The notes beneath the pieces are model-generated. The model had not been told where the DNA came from, did not search any database, and was given only the letters and a program-made list of their open reading frames with translations. A program made the translations under genes and the position numbers. Of a stretch of 64,000 nucleotides of DNA, positions 7,769 to 16,520 are shown piece by piece (positions within the stretch are counted from its first letter, which is position 1; the number at the start of each line of letters is the position of its first letter). The stretch is from Brevibacillus fortis (GTDB taxonomy: Bacteria > Bacillota > Bacilli > Brevibacillales > Brevibacillaceae), in assembly GCF_003013395.1 (NCBI RefSeq), contig NZ_PXZM01000001.1, positions 124,001-188,000 of the forward strand, in the 5' to 3' direction.

Positions 7769-8986
7769 TTACTTGACGTTATCCAGCACACTTTTGATAA
7801 TGGCTGGCGAGTCTTGACGGATACTCAAGTTGTAGTGCTTTCTTACAGCTTGGTAAACGGCATTCAGATTTTTGCTGCTTTTGTTTTTACGATAAGCGGC
7901 AATCCCCTTGGAAAATTTAGGATGGTGAATTAGATCGCGGCTCCAGTCCCATGCCCGAGGCTTTAGGGCATCCTTACGTGCTTGATCGAGCATTTGGGGA
8001 AACTTCGGAATAAAGTACTGCCCGATTTTTCTACTAGCATTTTGGTATTCTTGGTGGCTCTCTGTAATAGAGGAAACAGGATCATCATTATAGGACTTTC
8101 CATTGACTGAAATGAGATCGCGCGGTTGTGTCGGCACCATGCCCGGTGCTAATTTCACCTGATAGTACTCCCAACCTGATTCGGTCTTTTTCCCGGGAAG
8201 GATGAGTTTCATAAAATGCTGCAGACGATCATACGCATTCTCCTCCGCGTATTTTATCGGACCGGATTCCATGCTAAGCGGTGAATCAGGATAAAGATAG
8301 CCTTCGCTATCTACTACATAACCAGGCAAGCCTACTTCAACTGCCCAGCGCACAGCAACATTCTCCGAATCCTTCAGATCAATTCCTCCGTGGTAAGGTC
8401 GAACAGTTCCGAACATCCGATACAGAACGGTCGCGACGAACTCCTTCGTTGCGATCCCATCGTCGATCTCATTTGGCATGACGTAACCGGCTTGAACAAG
8501 AGGCTGCAGGCGGGCATTCATATTGATTTGAGCTCTGGTTTCTCGTAGAGCTCTCCCCTCTTCTGAATAGGCGTTCGTATTCTTAATACCTTGGTCTAGC
8601 TCATCCAGATTCATGTCAGCCGGATATGCTGGAGGGAGATTACCGATAAAGTGATACAGATTCCAGAGAAATCCTTTTTTCGAGGATAAGAAATTCAAGC
8701 GATAAGTGAAATTCATTTTGTGATACGAATCTTCCGTTTCCATGTCGATTATATAGTCATCGGATGAATAAGGGCGCAGTTGCAAAAGCAATGGATGCGG
8801 ATTAGTAATAGAGACCATCTGTACATTCAAAAACAAGTATTTTTCCGGATTGGGCGGAAGTTTATATGTAATTCGGTAGCTCGTTGTGTTTGCTTCTGCA
8901 ATATTTGTAGCAGATGGGGTAACAAGTATGGTGGATAAACAAAGGGAGCATGCTAGAACGCTAAACACCATCTTTTTTCCAAACAT
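7769..8986 (-). CDS. Secreted protein with a degenerate SLH-like domain
   Basis: The 405-residue protein begins with a signal peptide (KKMVFSVLACSLCLSTIL, likely cut near AEA, residues 30-33). Residues ~155-250 contain an SLH-like pattern: a T..EFVA..LYR.FG. segment, then D.ENVAVRWAVEVGLPGYV, then YPDSPLS, as in S-layer homology repeats that bind pyruvylated wall polymer. The usual TRAE/ITR signature is degenerate, so binding is uncertain. The C-terminal third is basic (KARKDALKPRAWDW, KNKSSK) with no recognised fold. It may be a wall-associated sporulation or envelope protein; the function is unknown. The start ATG has only a weak AAGGGTGA upstream. Confidence 0.6.
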   Translation of the reverse strand: MFGKKMVFSVLACSLCLSTILVTPSATNIAEANTTSYRITYKLPPNPEKYLFLNVQMVSITNPHPLLLQLRPYSSDDYIIDMETEDSYHKMNFTYRLNFLSSKKGFLWNLYHFIGNLPPAYPADMNLDELDQGIKNTNAYSEEGRALRETRAQINMNARLQPLVQAGYVMPNEIDDGIATKEFVATVLYRMFGTVRPYHGGIDLKDSENVAVRWAVEVGLPGYVVDSEGYLYPDSPLSMESGPIKYAEENAYDRLQHFMKLILPGKKTESGWEYYQVKLAPGMVPTQPRDLISVNGKSYNDDPVSSITESHQEYQNASRKIGQYFIPKFPQMLDQARKDALKPRAWDWSRDLIHHPKFSKGIAAYRKNKSSKNLNAVYQAVRKHYNLSIRQDSPAIIKSVLDNVK

Positions 8987-9062
8987 AGAAAAATCACCCT
9001 TTTCCTTCAGATGCTAGTTAAACGCATCTTGACCTTCGAAGTTGCGCTCAGACTGTTATTCT

Positions 9063-9101
9063 AAAAAGAAAAACGACCAGATATATATCATCTGGTCGTT
9101 T
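9063..9101 (-). terminator. Intrinsic terminator of yuzD
   Basis: aaacgaccagat (9071-9082) pairs with atctggtcgttt (9090-9101). The minus strand runs into TTTTTCTTTTT. Confidence 0.85.
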
Positions 9102-9112
9102 CTTGAGCGATC

Positions 9113-9442
9113 TTATTCTGCCAAAGAAGCAATCGGCTGTACGCCCATGCTCTCCAGCTTTTCGTAGATATCTTTTAATTTCGGATTTCCCTCACCGACA
9201 ATTTCCCCGGAAATTACGACAAGCGGATACCATAAATCTTCCTCGATAATGCGATTCGCCCAGCTTTTGTCATCGTCTGTCTGCGGCTGTTGAAAGTCGC
9301 TATAAACGATGCGGAAGCTGTCACTCCCATACTTGCGTGAGAGTGCCGCCTCCAGCCACTCGGCCGTTTCCTTAGCAGATGGCAAATTGACGCAGCTTGC
9401 GCACAATTGCTCTGTTCCAAAAACCTTGATATCGACAGTCAC
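9113..9442 (-). CDS. yuzD: YuzD family thioredoxin-like protein (DUF1462)
   Basis: The 109-residue protein belongs to the YuzD family, small thioredoxin-fold proteins with an N-terminal CASC motif (residues ~14-17), followed by SAKETAEWLEAAL and a W..RIIEEDLWYPLVVISGEIVGEGNPKL stretch containing the cis-Pro-like region. A CxxC in this place suggests a thiol-disulfide or metal-handling role; the physiological function is unknown. The start is GTG at 9442, nine bases after GGAGG. It lies downstream of mccAB on the same strand with a 29-base gap, so co-transcription is likely, and its terminator follows directly. Confidence 0.85.
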   Translation of the reverse strand: MTVDIKVFGTEQLCASCVNLPSAKETAEWLEAALSRKYGSDSFRIVYSDFQQPQTDDDKSWANRIIEEDLWYPLVVISGEIVGEGNPKLKDIYEKLESMGVQPIASLAE

Positions 9443-9471
9443 TATATCCGCCCTCCCCCGGGTCAGCTAGC

Positions 9472-10605
9472 TTAGGACAATGCTTGTTCCAGGTCCTCGA
9501 TCAAGTCCTGAACATCTTCAATACCAACAGAGATGCGCACCAAGCCATCCGTAATACCCAGCTCAGCACGGCGCTCTGCCGGGATAGAAGCATGCGTCAT
9601 GCGTGCAGGTACGCTGATCAAACTCTCCACTGCACCCAGTGATTCCGCTAGCGTGTAGTATTTTACCTTTGCCAATACTTCGTCAGCACGCTCTGCGCTG
9701 CCTACGTCAAAGGAAATCATGCCGCCAAAGCCACGCGCTTGCTTTTGAATCAGCTCATGACCGGAATGGCTGGACAGACCAGGATAGATCACACGTTTGA
9801 TGTCGCTGCGCTCAGACAGCCATTTTGCTATCGTACGTGCGTTGTGCTCATGCTCTTCCATCCGAATTCCCAGCGTCTTCATACCGCGCAGCAAGAGCCA
9901 AGAATCTTGTGGCCCAAGCACACCGCCAATTGCATTTTGCACAAAATGGAGGTCTTCGCCCACTTGCGCATCTTTTGCTACAACCAGACCTGCTACCACG
10001 TCGCTGTGTCCACCCAAATATTTCGTTGCACTGTGGAACACGATGTCAGCGCCAAGGTCCAGCGGATTTTGCCAGTAAGGTGTCATGAACGTGTTGTCAA
10101 CTACGAGCAGCACGCCTTTTGCTTTTGCGATGCCTGCCAACGCGCTGATGTCGCTTACTTTCAGCAGCGGGTTTGTCGGTGTTTCCATAATGATTGCTTT
10201 GGTTTCCGGGCGAATTGCCGCCTCAACAGCTGCCAGGTCGCTCGTATCTACATAGGTTGCTTCCAGACCCATACGGGAGAATACACGAGTAATAACGCGG
10301 TATGTACCGCCGTATACATCGTCACCTACCACGAGATGATCGCCTTTGTTGAACAGCGAGAGAATGGTGGAGAGTGCCGCCATACCGGAACCAAATGCAA
10401 AACCGCGCGCTCCGCCTTCGATTTCAGCGATGTATGTTTCCAATGCGTGACGGGTCGGGTTCCCGGTACGGGAGTATTCGAAACCCTTGTGAACGCCAAT
10501 GGCTTCCTGTTTATATGTGCTTACCTGGTAAATCGGAACGGATACGGCTCCTGTATGTGGATCTCCATCGATTCCGCCGTGGATCAGACGAGTTTTGATA
10601 CGCAT
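9472..10605 (-). CDS. mccB: Cystathionine gamma-lyase / homocysteine gamma-lyase MccB
   Basis: The 377-residue PLP enzyme belongs to the Cys/Met-metabolism family (fold type I). The PLP-lysine motif SATKYLGGHSD is near residue 195, EYSRTGNPTR near residue 45 and GMAALSTIL near residue 80. The protein is close in length and motifs to B. subtilis MccB, which splits cystathionine to cysteine, ammonia and 2-oxobutyrate. With the MccA gene directly upstream, it completes reverse transsulfuration from methionine sulfur to cysteine. The ATG sits eight bases after AGGGGGG, inside the tail of mccA (one-base intergenic gap), so translation is probably coupled. Assignment as gamma-lyase rather than gamma-synthase rests on this pairing. 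Confidence 0.87.
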   Translation of the reverse strand: MRIKTRLIHGGIDGDPHTGAVSVPIYQVSTYKQEAIGVHKGFEYSRTGNPTRHALETYIAEIEGGARGFAFGSGMAALSTILSLFNKGDHLVVGDDVYGGTYRVITRVFSRMGLEATYVDTSDLAAVEAAIRPETKAIIMETPTNPLLKVSDISALAGIAKAKGVLLVVDNTFMTPYWQNPLDLGADIVFHSATKYLGGHSDVVAGLVVAKDAQVGEDLHFVQNAIGGVLGPQDSWLLLRGMKTLGIRMEEHEHNARTIAKWLSERSDIKRVIYPGLSSHSGHELIQKQARGFGGMISFDVGSAERADEVLAKVKYYTLAESLGAVESLISVPARMTHASIPAERRAELGITDGLVRISVGIEDVQDLIEDLEQALS

Positions 10606-10606
10606 C

Positions 10607-11530
10607 TTAAATTCCCCCCTGGTAAATTTTCTTGCTTAGATAACGTTCACTGCCGTCAGCAAACAGTGTCACGATGTTTGTGCCTGGAGCTGCTTCTCTT
10701 GCTTCGCGCAGTGCCGCTGCCATCGCTGCACCTGAGGAGCTACCTACGAGCAAGCCTTCCTTGGCAGCCAGCTGCTTGACCAGATCGAATGCTTCCACAT
10801 CGAGAATCGTGTGAATAGCGTTGAAGTAGCTCGTATCCATGAACGGAGGCAAAAACTCCATGCCGATCCCTTCTGTCTTGTGTGGGCCGGATTCTCCCCC
10901 ATTCAAAATGGAACCTTCTGGCTCGACAATTACCGTTTTCACGTTTGGTTTTTGCTCTTTCAAGTAGCGAGCAGCACCCATGAAAGTACCGCCAGAACCC
11001 GCGCCTGCCACAAATACGTCTACTTGGCCGTCCATTTGACTCCAAATTTCCGGACCTGTTGTCTTGTAGTGTGCGTCTGGGTTCGCCGGGTTAGCAAATT
11101 GCTGTGGTACAAAAGCACCTGGAATCGATTCTGCGAGTTCTTTTGCCTTCGCAATTGCACCCTTAATCCCCAGTTCTGTCGGTGTATTGACGACTTCTGC
11201 TCCGAGGGCACGCATCAGCTCTTGTTTTTCCTCGGAAAACTTCGCTGGTACGCAGAAAATGACTTTATAACCGGTTCCTACAGCGGCCAGCGCTACACCA
11301 ATGCCTGTATTTCCTGCTGTCGGTTCAATAATGGTACCACCTGGGGCCAATTGGCCGTTCTCTTCTGCGGCACGAATCAGCTCCATGCCCAGTCTGTCTT
11401 TTACGCTGCCGCCTGGGTTAAAATATTCCAGCTTGGCGAACAAGCGGACACCCTCAGGGAGCTCAAATTGAGTAATTTCGACGATCGGCGTATTACCAAT
11501 CAGTTCCTTAACATTGCGAAATACGTTCAC
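10607..11530 (-). CDS. mccA: Cystathionine beta-synthase, O-acetylserine-dependent, MccA
   Basis: The 307-residue protein is a fold-type II PLP enzyme of the cysteine-synthase family. GGSVKDRLG near residue 40 holds the PLP lysine, [10 protein letters not shown] near residue 70 is the substrate loop and [11 protein letters not shown] near residue 175 is the phosphate-binding loop. It has no CBS domains. Its pairing with MccB matches the mccA-mccB operon of B. subtilis, where MccA makes cystathionine from O-acetylserine and homocysteine. The mtnN gene that precedes mccA in B. subtilis is missing here. No S-box riboswitch is seen upstream, so control probably acts through a protein such as CymR; that is inference. 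Confidence 0.87.
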   Translation of the reverse strand: MNVFRNVKELIGNTPIVEITQFELPEGVRLFAKLEYFNPGGSVKDRLGMELIRAAEENGQLAPGGTIIEPTAGNTGIGVALAAVGTGYKVIFCVPAKFSEEKQELMRALGAEVVNTPTELGIKGAIAKAKELAESIPGAFVPQQFANPANPDAHYKTTGPEIWSQMDGQVDVFVAGAGSGGTFMGAARYLKEQKPNVKTVIVEPEGSILNGGESGPHKTEGIGMEFLPPFMDTSYFNAIHTILDVEAFDLVKQLAAKEGLLVGSSSGAAMAAALREAREAAPGTNIVTLFADGSERYLSKKIYQGGI

Positions 11531-11725
11531 GAAGATCTGACTCCTTATATTGAAGTACTTGCTTCTTTCTTTTTCATTATACCATGCAAAGATTACAAAA
11601 AGTCTACGCTACTAAACTTCGGCGCGTCAGAGAAACTTCAAAGTGTCAACAGGGCATGTAAGCCATGGATTTCTCACCATGGTATGATTATAATAAAGGA
11701 GAGGTTGGAAAGGAGTGAATGTAAC

Positions 11726-11953
11726 ATGGATATCATGGATCAAGTACAAGAAGTTCTCGATAAACTGCGCCCTTACCTGCAACGTGACGGCGGAGACGTA
11801 CAACTCGTTGATGTAGAAGATGGCATCGTGAAGCTGCGCCTGATGGGTGCTTGCGGTAGCTGCCCTTCCTCTACCATCACCCTGAAAGCAGGAATCGAGC
11901 GTGCACTGGTGGAAGAAATCCCAGGCATCAAAGAAGTTCAACAAGTATTCTAA
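11726..11953 (+). CDS. nfuA: NfuA-like Fe-S cluster scaffold (YutI)
   Basis: The 75-residue protein is a stand-alone Nfu domain. The cluster ligands are seen as [10 protein letters not shown] (CX2C, near residues 43-46), preceded by a hallmark [17 protein letters not shown] stretch. Nfu proteins carry [4Fe-4S] clusters to target enzymes. The ATG at 11726 has AAAGGAG eleven bases upstream. A longer frame extends far upstream through the antisense of mccA but is a shadow. YutI is the B. subtilis homologue and its neighbours yuzD, yutJ and yutH are also present here. The gene is followed by a strong terminator. Confidence 0.9.
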   Translation: MDIMDQVQEVLDKLRPYLQRDGGDVQLVDVEDGIVKLRLMGACGSCPSSTITLKAGIERALVEEIPGIKEVQQVF

Positions 11954-11971
11954 TCCAGTCACGTCGACATG

Positions 11972-12005
11972 AAAGCAGCTACAGCAACCGCGTAGCTGCT
12001 TTTTT
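11972..12005. terminator. Bidirectional intrinsic terminator between nfuA and the hydrolase gene
   Basis: aaagcagctac (11972-11982) pairs with gtagctgcttt (11992-12002), followed by TTTTTC on the plus strand. Confidence 0.85.
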
Positions 12006-12925
12006 CATTTCCCCTTCTCCCTTCCTTTTTCCAAAAAGGCAATGACACGCTTCCCATATTCTTCAGGAACTAGCGCATAGCTGCGAACGTGACCCGCGCG
12101 TGGTACGATCCAAAACTCGGAATCTTTGTCCTGGGTCAGCTCAAATAGTCGTTCGCTGTTTACCATCGGGATCGTCGTATCGCCTGTCCCGTGTATAAAA
12201 AGAATCGGTTTGTTCGCTTGCTTCACTGCCTGATACGGATTGACGTCTCGCGGGTTGGCTCCTAGCAAAATAGGACACAAGGTAAGGATGAGCCAATTGA
12301 ACGGAAAGCGAGGCAGGCCCGTCCACTGCGGCAAGTTCTCAGCCAAGTATTCACGCAAGGAATAAAACGGTGAATCTGCCACAATCGCAGTGATGCGTTC
12401 ATCTATACCGCCAACCATCAAGGAGGTTGCCGCCCCCATGGAAAATCCAACAAGGCCAAGTCTGTGTTCCGGCTTCTTCGTTGCTGCAAAATCGATGGCC
12501 CCAAACAGGTCTTGTTGTTCACGAAGACCAATCGTAGTCAGTGCATCGCTGGACTCCCCTGCATTGCGAAAGTCGAACATCAATACATCAAAGCCGGCCT
12601 GGACAAGTTTTGCAGCCAGAGACAACGCGGGCAGATGTGGCTCCAATCTGTTTTGACTATACCCGTGGGCAAAGACCAGCGTCTGTCCATTCGAGACTCT
12701 CCCATTTTTTTCTGCCGACAAGTACCATCCGGCCAACGAAATCGTCGCTTCCCTGCTCGAAAAAACGACGGGCTCCGACTGTTCGATTCCAAAATCTCGG
12801 GGTTCCATGTGAATCGGCTTTCGTACAGGATGCGTCAAACGCCAGGTTACGTGAAACGAAACGGCTACTGCTGCAATCAAGAGAAGCACGAAGAGTCCTG
12901 TAATTAAAACAAAGAACGTGTTCAT
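12005..12925 (-). CDS. Alpha/beta hydrolase with N-terminal membrane anchor
   Basis: The 306-residue protein has an N-terminal hydrophobic helix (residues ~5-27) that should anchor it in the membrane, then a serine-hydrolase fold. The oxyanion-region FAHGYSQNR is near residue 90, the nucleophile elbow LVGFSMGAA near residue 160, an Asp in HGTGDTTIPM near residue 245 and the catalytic His in RAGHVRSY near residue 280. The plan resembles the YqkD/BAAT-type hydrolases. The substrate is unknown. The gene overlaps the upstream dehydrogenase by four bases (ATGA), so the two are co-translated. Together with yutH this forms a three-gene operon. Confidence 0.8.
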   Translation of the reverse strand: MNTFFVLITGLFVLLLIAAVAVSFHVTWRLTHPVRKPIHMEPRDFGIEQSEPVVFSSREATISLAGWYLSAEKNGRVSNGQTLVFAHGYSQNRLEPHLPALSLAAKLVQAGFDVLMFDFRNAGESSDALTTIGLREQQDLFGAIDFAATKKPEHRLGLVGFSMGAATSLMVGGIDERITAIVADSPFYSLREYLAENLPQWTGLPRFPFNWLILTLCPILLGANPRDVNPYQAVKQANKPILFIHGTGDTTIPMVNSERLFELTQDKDSEFWIVPRAGHVRSYALVPEEYGKRVIAFLEKGREKGK

Positions 12926-13881
12926 ACGGCAGTCAGTGGTCCCCTTCCACTTAGCACCTCTACGATGTTAGCAGCAGCTAGCCTCGCCATCTCCGCCCTC
13001 GTTTGCACAGTCGCACTCCCGATATGTGGTAACGCTACTACATTCGGCAGTTGTAAGAGCGGGTTATCCATCGGGACAGGCTCGACCGCAAAAACGTCCA
13101 GGCCTGCCGCCCATATTTTTTTGTCTACCAACGCTTGATACAGTGCTGCCTCATCTACTGTCCCACCACGAGAAACATTGATAAACACAGCGGTTTCTTT
13201 CATGAGCGAAAATTGTTTTTCCCCCATCAGCATGCGCGTGTCCTCAGTCAGCGGTGTAAGCAGAACGACGTAATCGGACTCTTGCAGAAGCTCCGCCAAA
13301 TCAGCATACCGTGCTCCCGTCTCTTGCTCAGCCTGCGGTTTGCGATTCCGGTTGTGATACAAGATTCGCATGCCAAATCCTTTGGCGCGTCTCGCTACAG
13401 CTTCCCCGATTCGCCCCATCCCAATAATCCCTAGGGTTGAACCATATACATTTTGTCCAGCCATGAGGTTCGGACTCCACGATGTCCATTCCCCCTGCAA
13501 TAAATATCGGTTGGCTTCCGTCAATCGGCGGCCCGTTGCCATCAATAAAGCGAAAGCCAAATCGGCAGTAGACTCTGTCAGCACATCGGGCGTGTTGGTT
13601 ACGATAACTTCGTGTCGTCTGCACGCTTCCAAATCAATATTGTCGTAACCAACTGCCATGTTCGCCACGATTCGAAGTCGTTTTGTACTCGCCAAAAATT
13701 CCTCGTCCACTCGTTCTGTCAGCATGGTCAAGACGGCATCTACATGTTCAATCTTTTCCAGCAACAGCTCACGCGGAATCGGCGCATTTTTTGTCCATTG
13801 CTCGACCTGGGCTACTTTTTCAAGCATCGCGATCACTTCAGGATTGAGTTTCCTCGTAACGAAAACTTGTTGCTTGATCAT
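12922..13881 (-). CDS. D-isomer-specific 2-hydroxyacid dehydrogenase
   Basis: The protein is 319 residues from the ATG at 13881 (after GGAGG). It has the two-domain hydroxyacid-dehydrogenase plan: a GIIGMGRIGEAVARR NAD(P)-binding loop near residue 150, R in NVSRGGTVDE near residue 235, E in AAGLDVFAVEPVP near residue 265 and H in LPHIGSATVQTR near residue 285. These are the catalytic Arg, Glu and His triad. The family includes glyoxylate/hydroxypyruvate and 2-ketogluconate reductases; the exact substrate cannot be told. Its 5' end overlaps yutH by 44 bases. Longer N-terminal starts exist but lack a ribosome site. Confidence 0.85.
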   Translation of the reverse strand: MIKQQVFVTRKLNPEVIAMLEKVAQVEQWTKNAPIPRELLLEKIEHVDAVLTMLTERVDEEFLASTKRLRIVANMAVGYDNIDLEACRRHEVIVTNTPDVLTESTADLAFALLMATGRRLTEANRYLLQGEWTSWSPNLMAGQNVYGSTLGIIGMGRIGEAVARRAKGFGMRILYHNRNRKPQAEQETGARYADLAELLQESDYVVLLTPLTEDTRMLMGEKQFSLMKETAVFINVSRGGTVDEAALYQALVDKKIWAAGLDVFAVEPVPMDNPLLQLPNVVALPHIGSATVQTRAEMARLAAANIVEVLSGRGPLTAV

Positions 13882-14923
13882 CTTTTTTCCTCCACAACCA
13901 CTCAATTTGTGGAATGGATACGTCATAACGCTGTGCAATGAATTGGGGGTACTTTCGCAGTCCGTCTTCCATTTTTGTCAGCTCGTCTTCCAACTGCGCT
14001 TGCCATGCCTGGATGTTGACTTCCTGGCGCTCTTCTACCGGCAACTCCATGTAAGTCTCCACGAGCTTCAAAAACCTGCCTGGGTAGAGCATGAGCGCAT
14101 AAATCACGGCGTATTCAGCTGGCAGCAGAGCAGAAACGCTGTTGTAGCCGTCAAGAAAGCTGGACACAGCCTCTTCATTCCAGCCGTTTCGCTTTGTCTC
14201 GGCTTTGATCCACTGCCCCACATCGCGAGTGCGCATATCAAGAACCCAGTTCCATTCACCTGCCATTAGACGTACATCCTTCTCTTTCCATAGCATATAC
14301 CCTTGATCAAAATTTTGGTAGGCTACTTTCCCGAGACTAGCTGTTTCCTTCACGACTTTATCGTATCCAGCATCCAACAAATATTGAACCGACAATTCAC
14401 CGAGCTGAGTAATGTACGTGAAGCAGGTCAACAAATATTCATCCATTGACGCGAGCTCTACATTTTCCTCATCCATCTCATCCCGGTATTCATTAAAATT
14501 CCGCAGCTTTTTGCGCCACATGCTCGGCCAGTTGCCAAGAGAGCTGTAGGGGATAAACATCTTGTCAGATGAAAAATCACTTGTGGCCTGATGGAACTGT
14601 GCAAGTGACTGGCCGCTGGCATAATAGGGATTGTCGGGAACCGCCTCCCTCACGCCCCTATATAAATAGTAAAGCTGCTCATCATCGACGATGTGAGCCT
14701 GCCCGCTTGTTGTGTTCACCAGCTTTAACAAGCGAATGTTTTGCTGTTGACTCAAATGCTTTTTTACTTTCTCAATTAACTTGCTTTTGTATTTATATCC
14801 GGCTGGCGCCTCGAACATGTAGTAAAGGCCTCGATCCGTTTCCAGTACCTTGCTTGCCCCCGTCGTGCGATATCCCTGGAGTTCAAAACCGTACTTCTCC
14901 TGAAGAAGCTCTTTTTCTTCCAT
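13838..14923 (-). CDS. yutH: YutH-like spore coat-associated protein (CotS-type kinase fold)
   Basis: The 361-residue protein belongs to the YutH family, within the CotS/aminoglycoside-phosphotransferase-like fold. The N-terminal lobe holds YMFEAPAGYKYKSKLIEKVKKHL, followed by a helical lobe with AQFHQAT near residue 110 and a LMAGEWNWVLDMRTRDVGQWI segment replacing the DFD/D loop. Catalytic residues of active kinases (HGD and DxD) are not evident, so it may be a pseudokinase of the coat. In B. subtilis YutH is a spore coat-associated protein. The ATG at 14923 was chosen because the upstream GTG abuts the GGAGG. It is the first gene of the operon with the dehydrogenase and hydrolase. Confidence 0.82.
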   Translation of the reverse strand: MEEKELLQEKYGFELQGYRTTGASKVLETDRGLYYMFEAPAGYKYKSKLIEKVKKHLSQQQNIRLLKLVNTTSGQAHIVDDEQLYYLYRGVREAVPDNPYYASGQSLAQFHQATSDFSSDKMFIPYSSLGNWPSMWRKKLRNFNEYRDEMDEENVELASMDEYLLTCFTYITQLGELSVQYLLDAGYDKVVKETASLGKVAYQNFDQGYMLWKEKDVRLMAGEWNWVLDMRTRDVGQWIKAETKRNGWNEEAVSSFLDGYNSVSALLPAEYAVIYALMLYPGRFLKLVETYMELPVEERQEVNIQAWQAQLEDELTKMEDGLRKYPQFIAQRYDVSIPQIEWLWRKKDDQATSFRYEETQS

Positions 14924-15087
14924 ACAGTCGTTCACCCTCCTTGCATACTGCTCTTCTGGTATTGTATGTCGGCAGATCGGGATAGGTGCCTATCTGGATG
15001 CAGATACTAGATGCATTCATGCCGACTTTCTGGGTGCTGAAAAGTCGACTTTTTGAACACGCACGTGAAAAAGGAGGAACCACAAGC

Positions 15088-15603
15088 ATGAGTGAGCATC
15101 CACTAAATAGCGAGAGTTGTCTGGACTTCGTTATTGAGCTTTTGGAAAAACGAGGAGTCAGTTTGAATGACATTGCTGAAATCGTCATGTTCCTGCAATC
15201 AAAATACATCCCGGACATCACCATCGACATGTGTCTGGAGAGTGTGGCATCCGTCTTGAAAAAACGCGAGGTCCAAAACGCGTTGCTGACCGGGATTCAA
15301 CTCGACATCCTCGCAGAACAAAAGCAGCTGCTTCCCCCGCTCCAAGCAATTATTGAATCAGACGAGCCTCTATACGGCATAGACGAGGTTCTTGCCCTCG
15401 CCATCGTCAATCTGTACGGGAGCATTGGATTTACCAACTTCGGTTATGTAGACAAGCTAAAGCACGGCAAACTCGCCGATCTCAACGACAAGCGTTTTGG
15501 TGTCCATACTTTTTTGGACGATCTCGTCGGTGCGGTCGCAGCCGCCGCCTCCAGCCGTATTGCCCACCGCCAGAAGCAGCAGGAAGAATGCTCCGAATCA
15601 TAG
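15088..15603 (+). CDS. yutG: YutG, phosphatidylglycerophosphatase A-like protein
   Basis: The 171-residue protein starts at the ATG at 15088, ten bases after AAAGGAGG; the in-frame ORF extends 34 codons upstream without a site. The sequence (LLEKRGVSLNDIAEIV, then YGIDEVLALAIVNLYGSIGFTNFGYVDKLK, then TFLDDLVGAVAAAA) matches the PgpA/YutG fold, which dephosphorylates phosphatidylglycerol phosphate or a related lipid phosphate. The conserved acidic residues of the PgpA family appear in the IDE and LDDL segments. It is soluble here, lacking extra membrane helices. Its last six bases overlap the end of yutF on the opposite strand. Confidence 0.82.
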   Translation: MSEHPLNSESCLDFVIELLEKRGVSLNDIAEIVMFLQSKYIPDITIDMCLESVASVLKKREVQNALLTGIQLDILAEQKQLLPPLQAIIESDEPLYGIDEVLALAIVNLYGSIGFTNFGYVDKLKHGKLADLNDKRFGVHTFLDDLVGAVAAAASSRIAHRQKQQEECSES

Positions 15604-16377
15604 TGAGATTCGTTGCAGCCATTCAGGCAAGTCTTCCGCAATATGGGTAGGCACAGCATGATGCTTGTCTGCTTCTTCGCGCGTGGAATAGCCTGTCAAA
15701 ACGAGCAAGCTGTCCAAGCCACTGTTGGCACCTGCCTCAATATCCGTATATAAATTGTCCCCGACGATCAGCGTGTCGGCCGCAGCAGTACCAAGCTGAT
15801 CCAGAGCGTATCGGACGATGATGGACTCCGGTTTGCCAATCACGATTGGTTTGGTCGCTGAGGCGACGGAGACCGCTGCCACCAGTGAGCCATTGCCGGG
15901 GAACAGACCAGCATCCGTCGGTAGGGCTGCATCTGCATTTGTAGCGATAAAAGTTGCTCCTGCACGGATAGCCCGTGCGGCGATCGCCAACTTTTCATAC
16001 GTAAATGCACGATCAATCCCGACAATGACATAAGCCGGATCTTCTTCTGTAATCACATAGCCTGCATCCGTTAGCTGATCATGCAAGCCCTCTTCTCCAA
16101 TTACGTAGACGCGTGTACCCGCTGGTGCCTGCTCTCGTAAATAGGTAGCGGTCGCCATGCTCGTGGTATACACGTCCCGAGCCTGTGCTTCTATGCCCAT
16201 TGCTACCAGCCGTTCTGCGACGATTTGTGCAGAGGCTGATGAATTATTGGTCAGGAACAAATACGGAATCTGATGAGTTTTCAAGTGGGTAATGAATGCT
16301 GCCGCTCCCGGAATCGCTTCTTTTCCCCGATAAATCGTCCCATCCAGATCAAGTAAGTAACCTTTATATTGTTTCAC
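15598..16377 (-). CDS. yutF: HAD-IIA sugar/nucleotide phosphatase, NagD/YutF family
   Basis: The protein has 259 residues from a GTG at 16377 (ten bases after GGGAG), giving the family-typical KQYKGYLLDLDGTIYRG beginning. HAD motif I is DLDGTIY, motif II is LTNNSS near residue 42, motif III is the Lys in IGKPES near residue 178 and motif IV is GDNLYTDIEAG near residue 205. Such proteins hydrolyse small sugar or nucleotide phosphates in the cytoplasm. An upstream ATG adding 14 residues (YNRLTTADGRW) exists but is less like the family start. The synteny with yutG-yutH matches Bacillus. Convergent overlap with yutG is six bases. Confidence 0.87.
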   Translation of the reverse strand: MKQYKGYLLDLDGTIYRGKEAIPGAAAFITHLKTHQIPYLFLTNNSSASAQIVAERLVAMGIEAQARDVYTTSMATATYLREQAPAGTRVYVIGEEGLHDQLTDAGYVITEEDPAYVIVGIDRAFTYEKLAIAARAIRAGATFIATNADAALPTDAGLFPGNGSLVAAVSVASATKPIVIGKPESIIVRYALDQLGTAAADTLIVGDNLYTDIEAGANSGLDSLLVLTGYSTREEADKHHAVPTHIAEDLPEWLQRISL

Positions 16378-16458
16378 TTTGTTCCATCTCCCGTCTGCTG
16401 TAGTAAGCCGGTTGTACAAGCTCTTCCCTCTTAGTGTAAACCTTCGTCCTTTCTATCG

Positions 16459-16493
16459 CAAAAAAACAGGAAACGGCCTTCCACCGCTTCCTG
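16459..16493 (-). terminator. Intrinsic terminator of the phosphoesterase gene
   Basis: caggaaacgg (16467-16476) pairs with ccgcttcctg (16484-16493) with one G-U, and the minus strand runs into a seven-T tail. Confidence 0.8.
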
Positions 16494-16520
16494 CTTTTTA
16501 TCTAGTCACGTCAGTTTCAC

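Noticed and set aside
6800-7933. 377-codon plus-strand frame
   Set aside because: It covers the antisense of two secreted-protein genes that have signal peptides and ribosome sites on the other strand.
9739-10779. 346-codon plus-strand frame opposite mccB
   Set aside because: Shadow of a clear PLP enzyme; no start site and improbable composition.
10811-11725. Long upstream extension of the nfuA frame
   Set aside because: It runs antisense to mccA; the Nfu domain begins at the ATG at 11726 with its own ribosome site.
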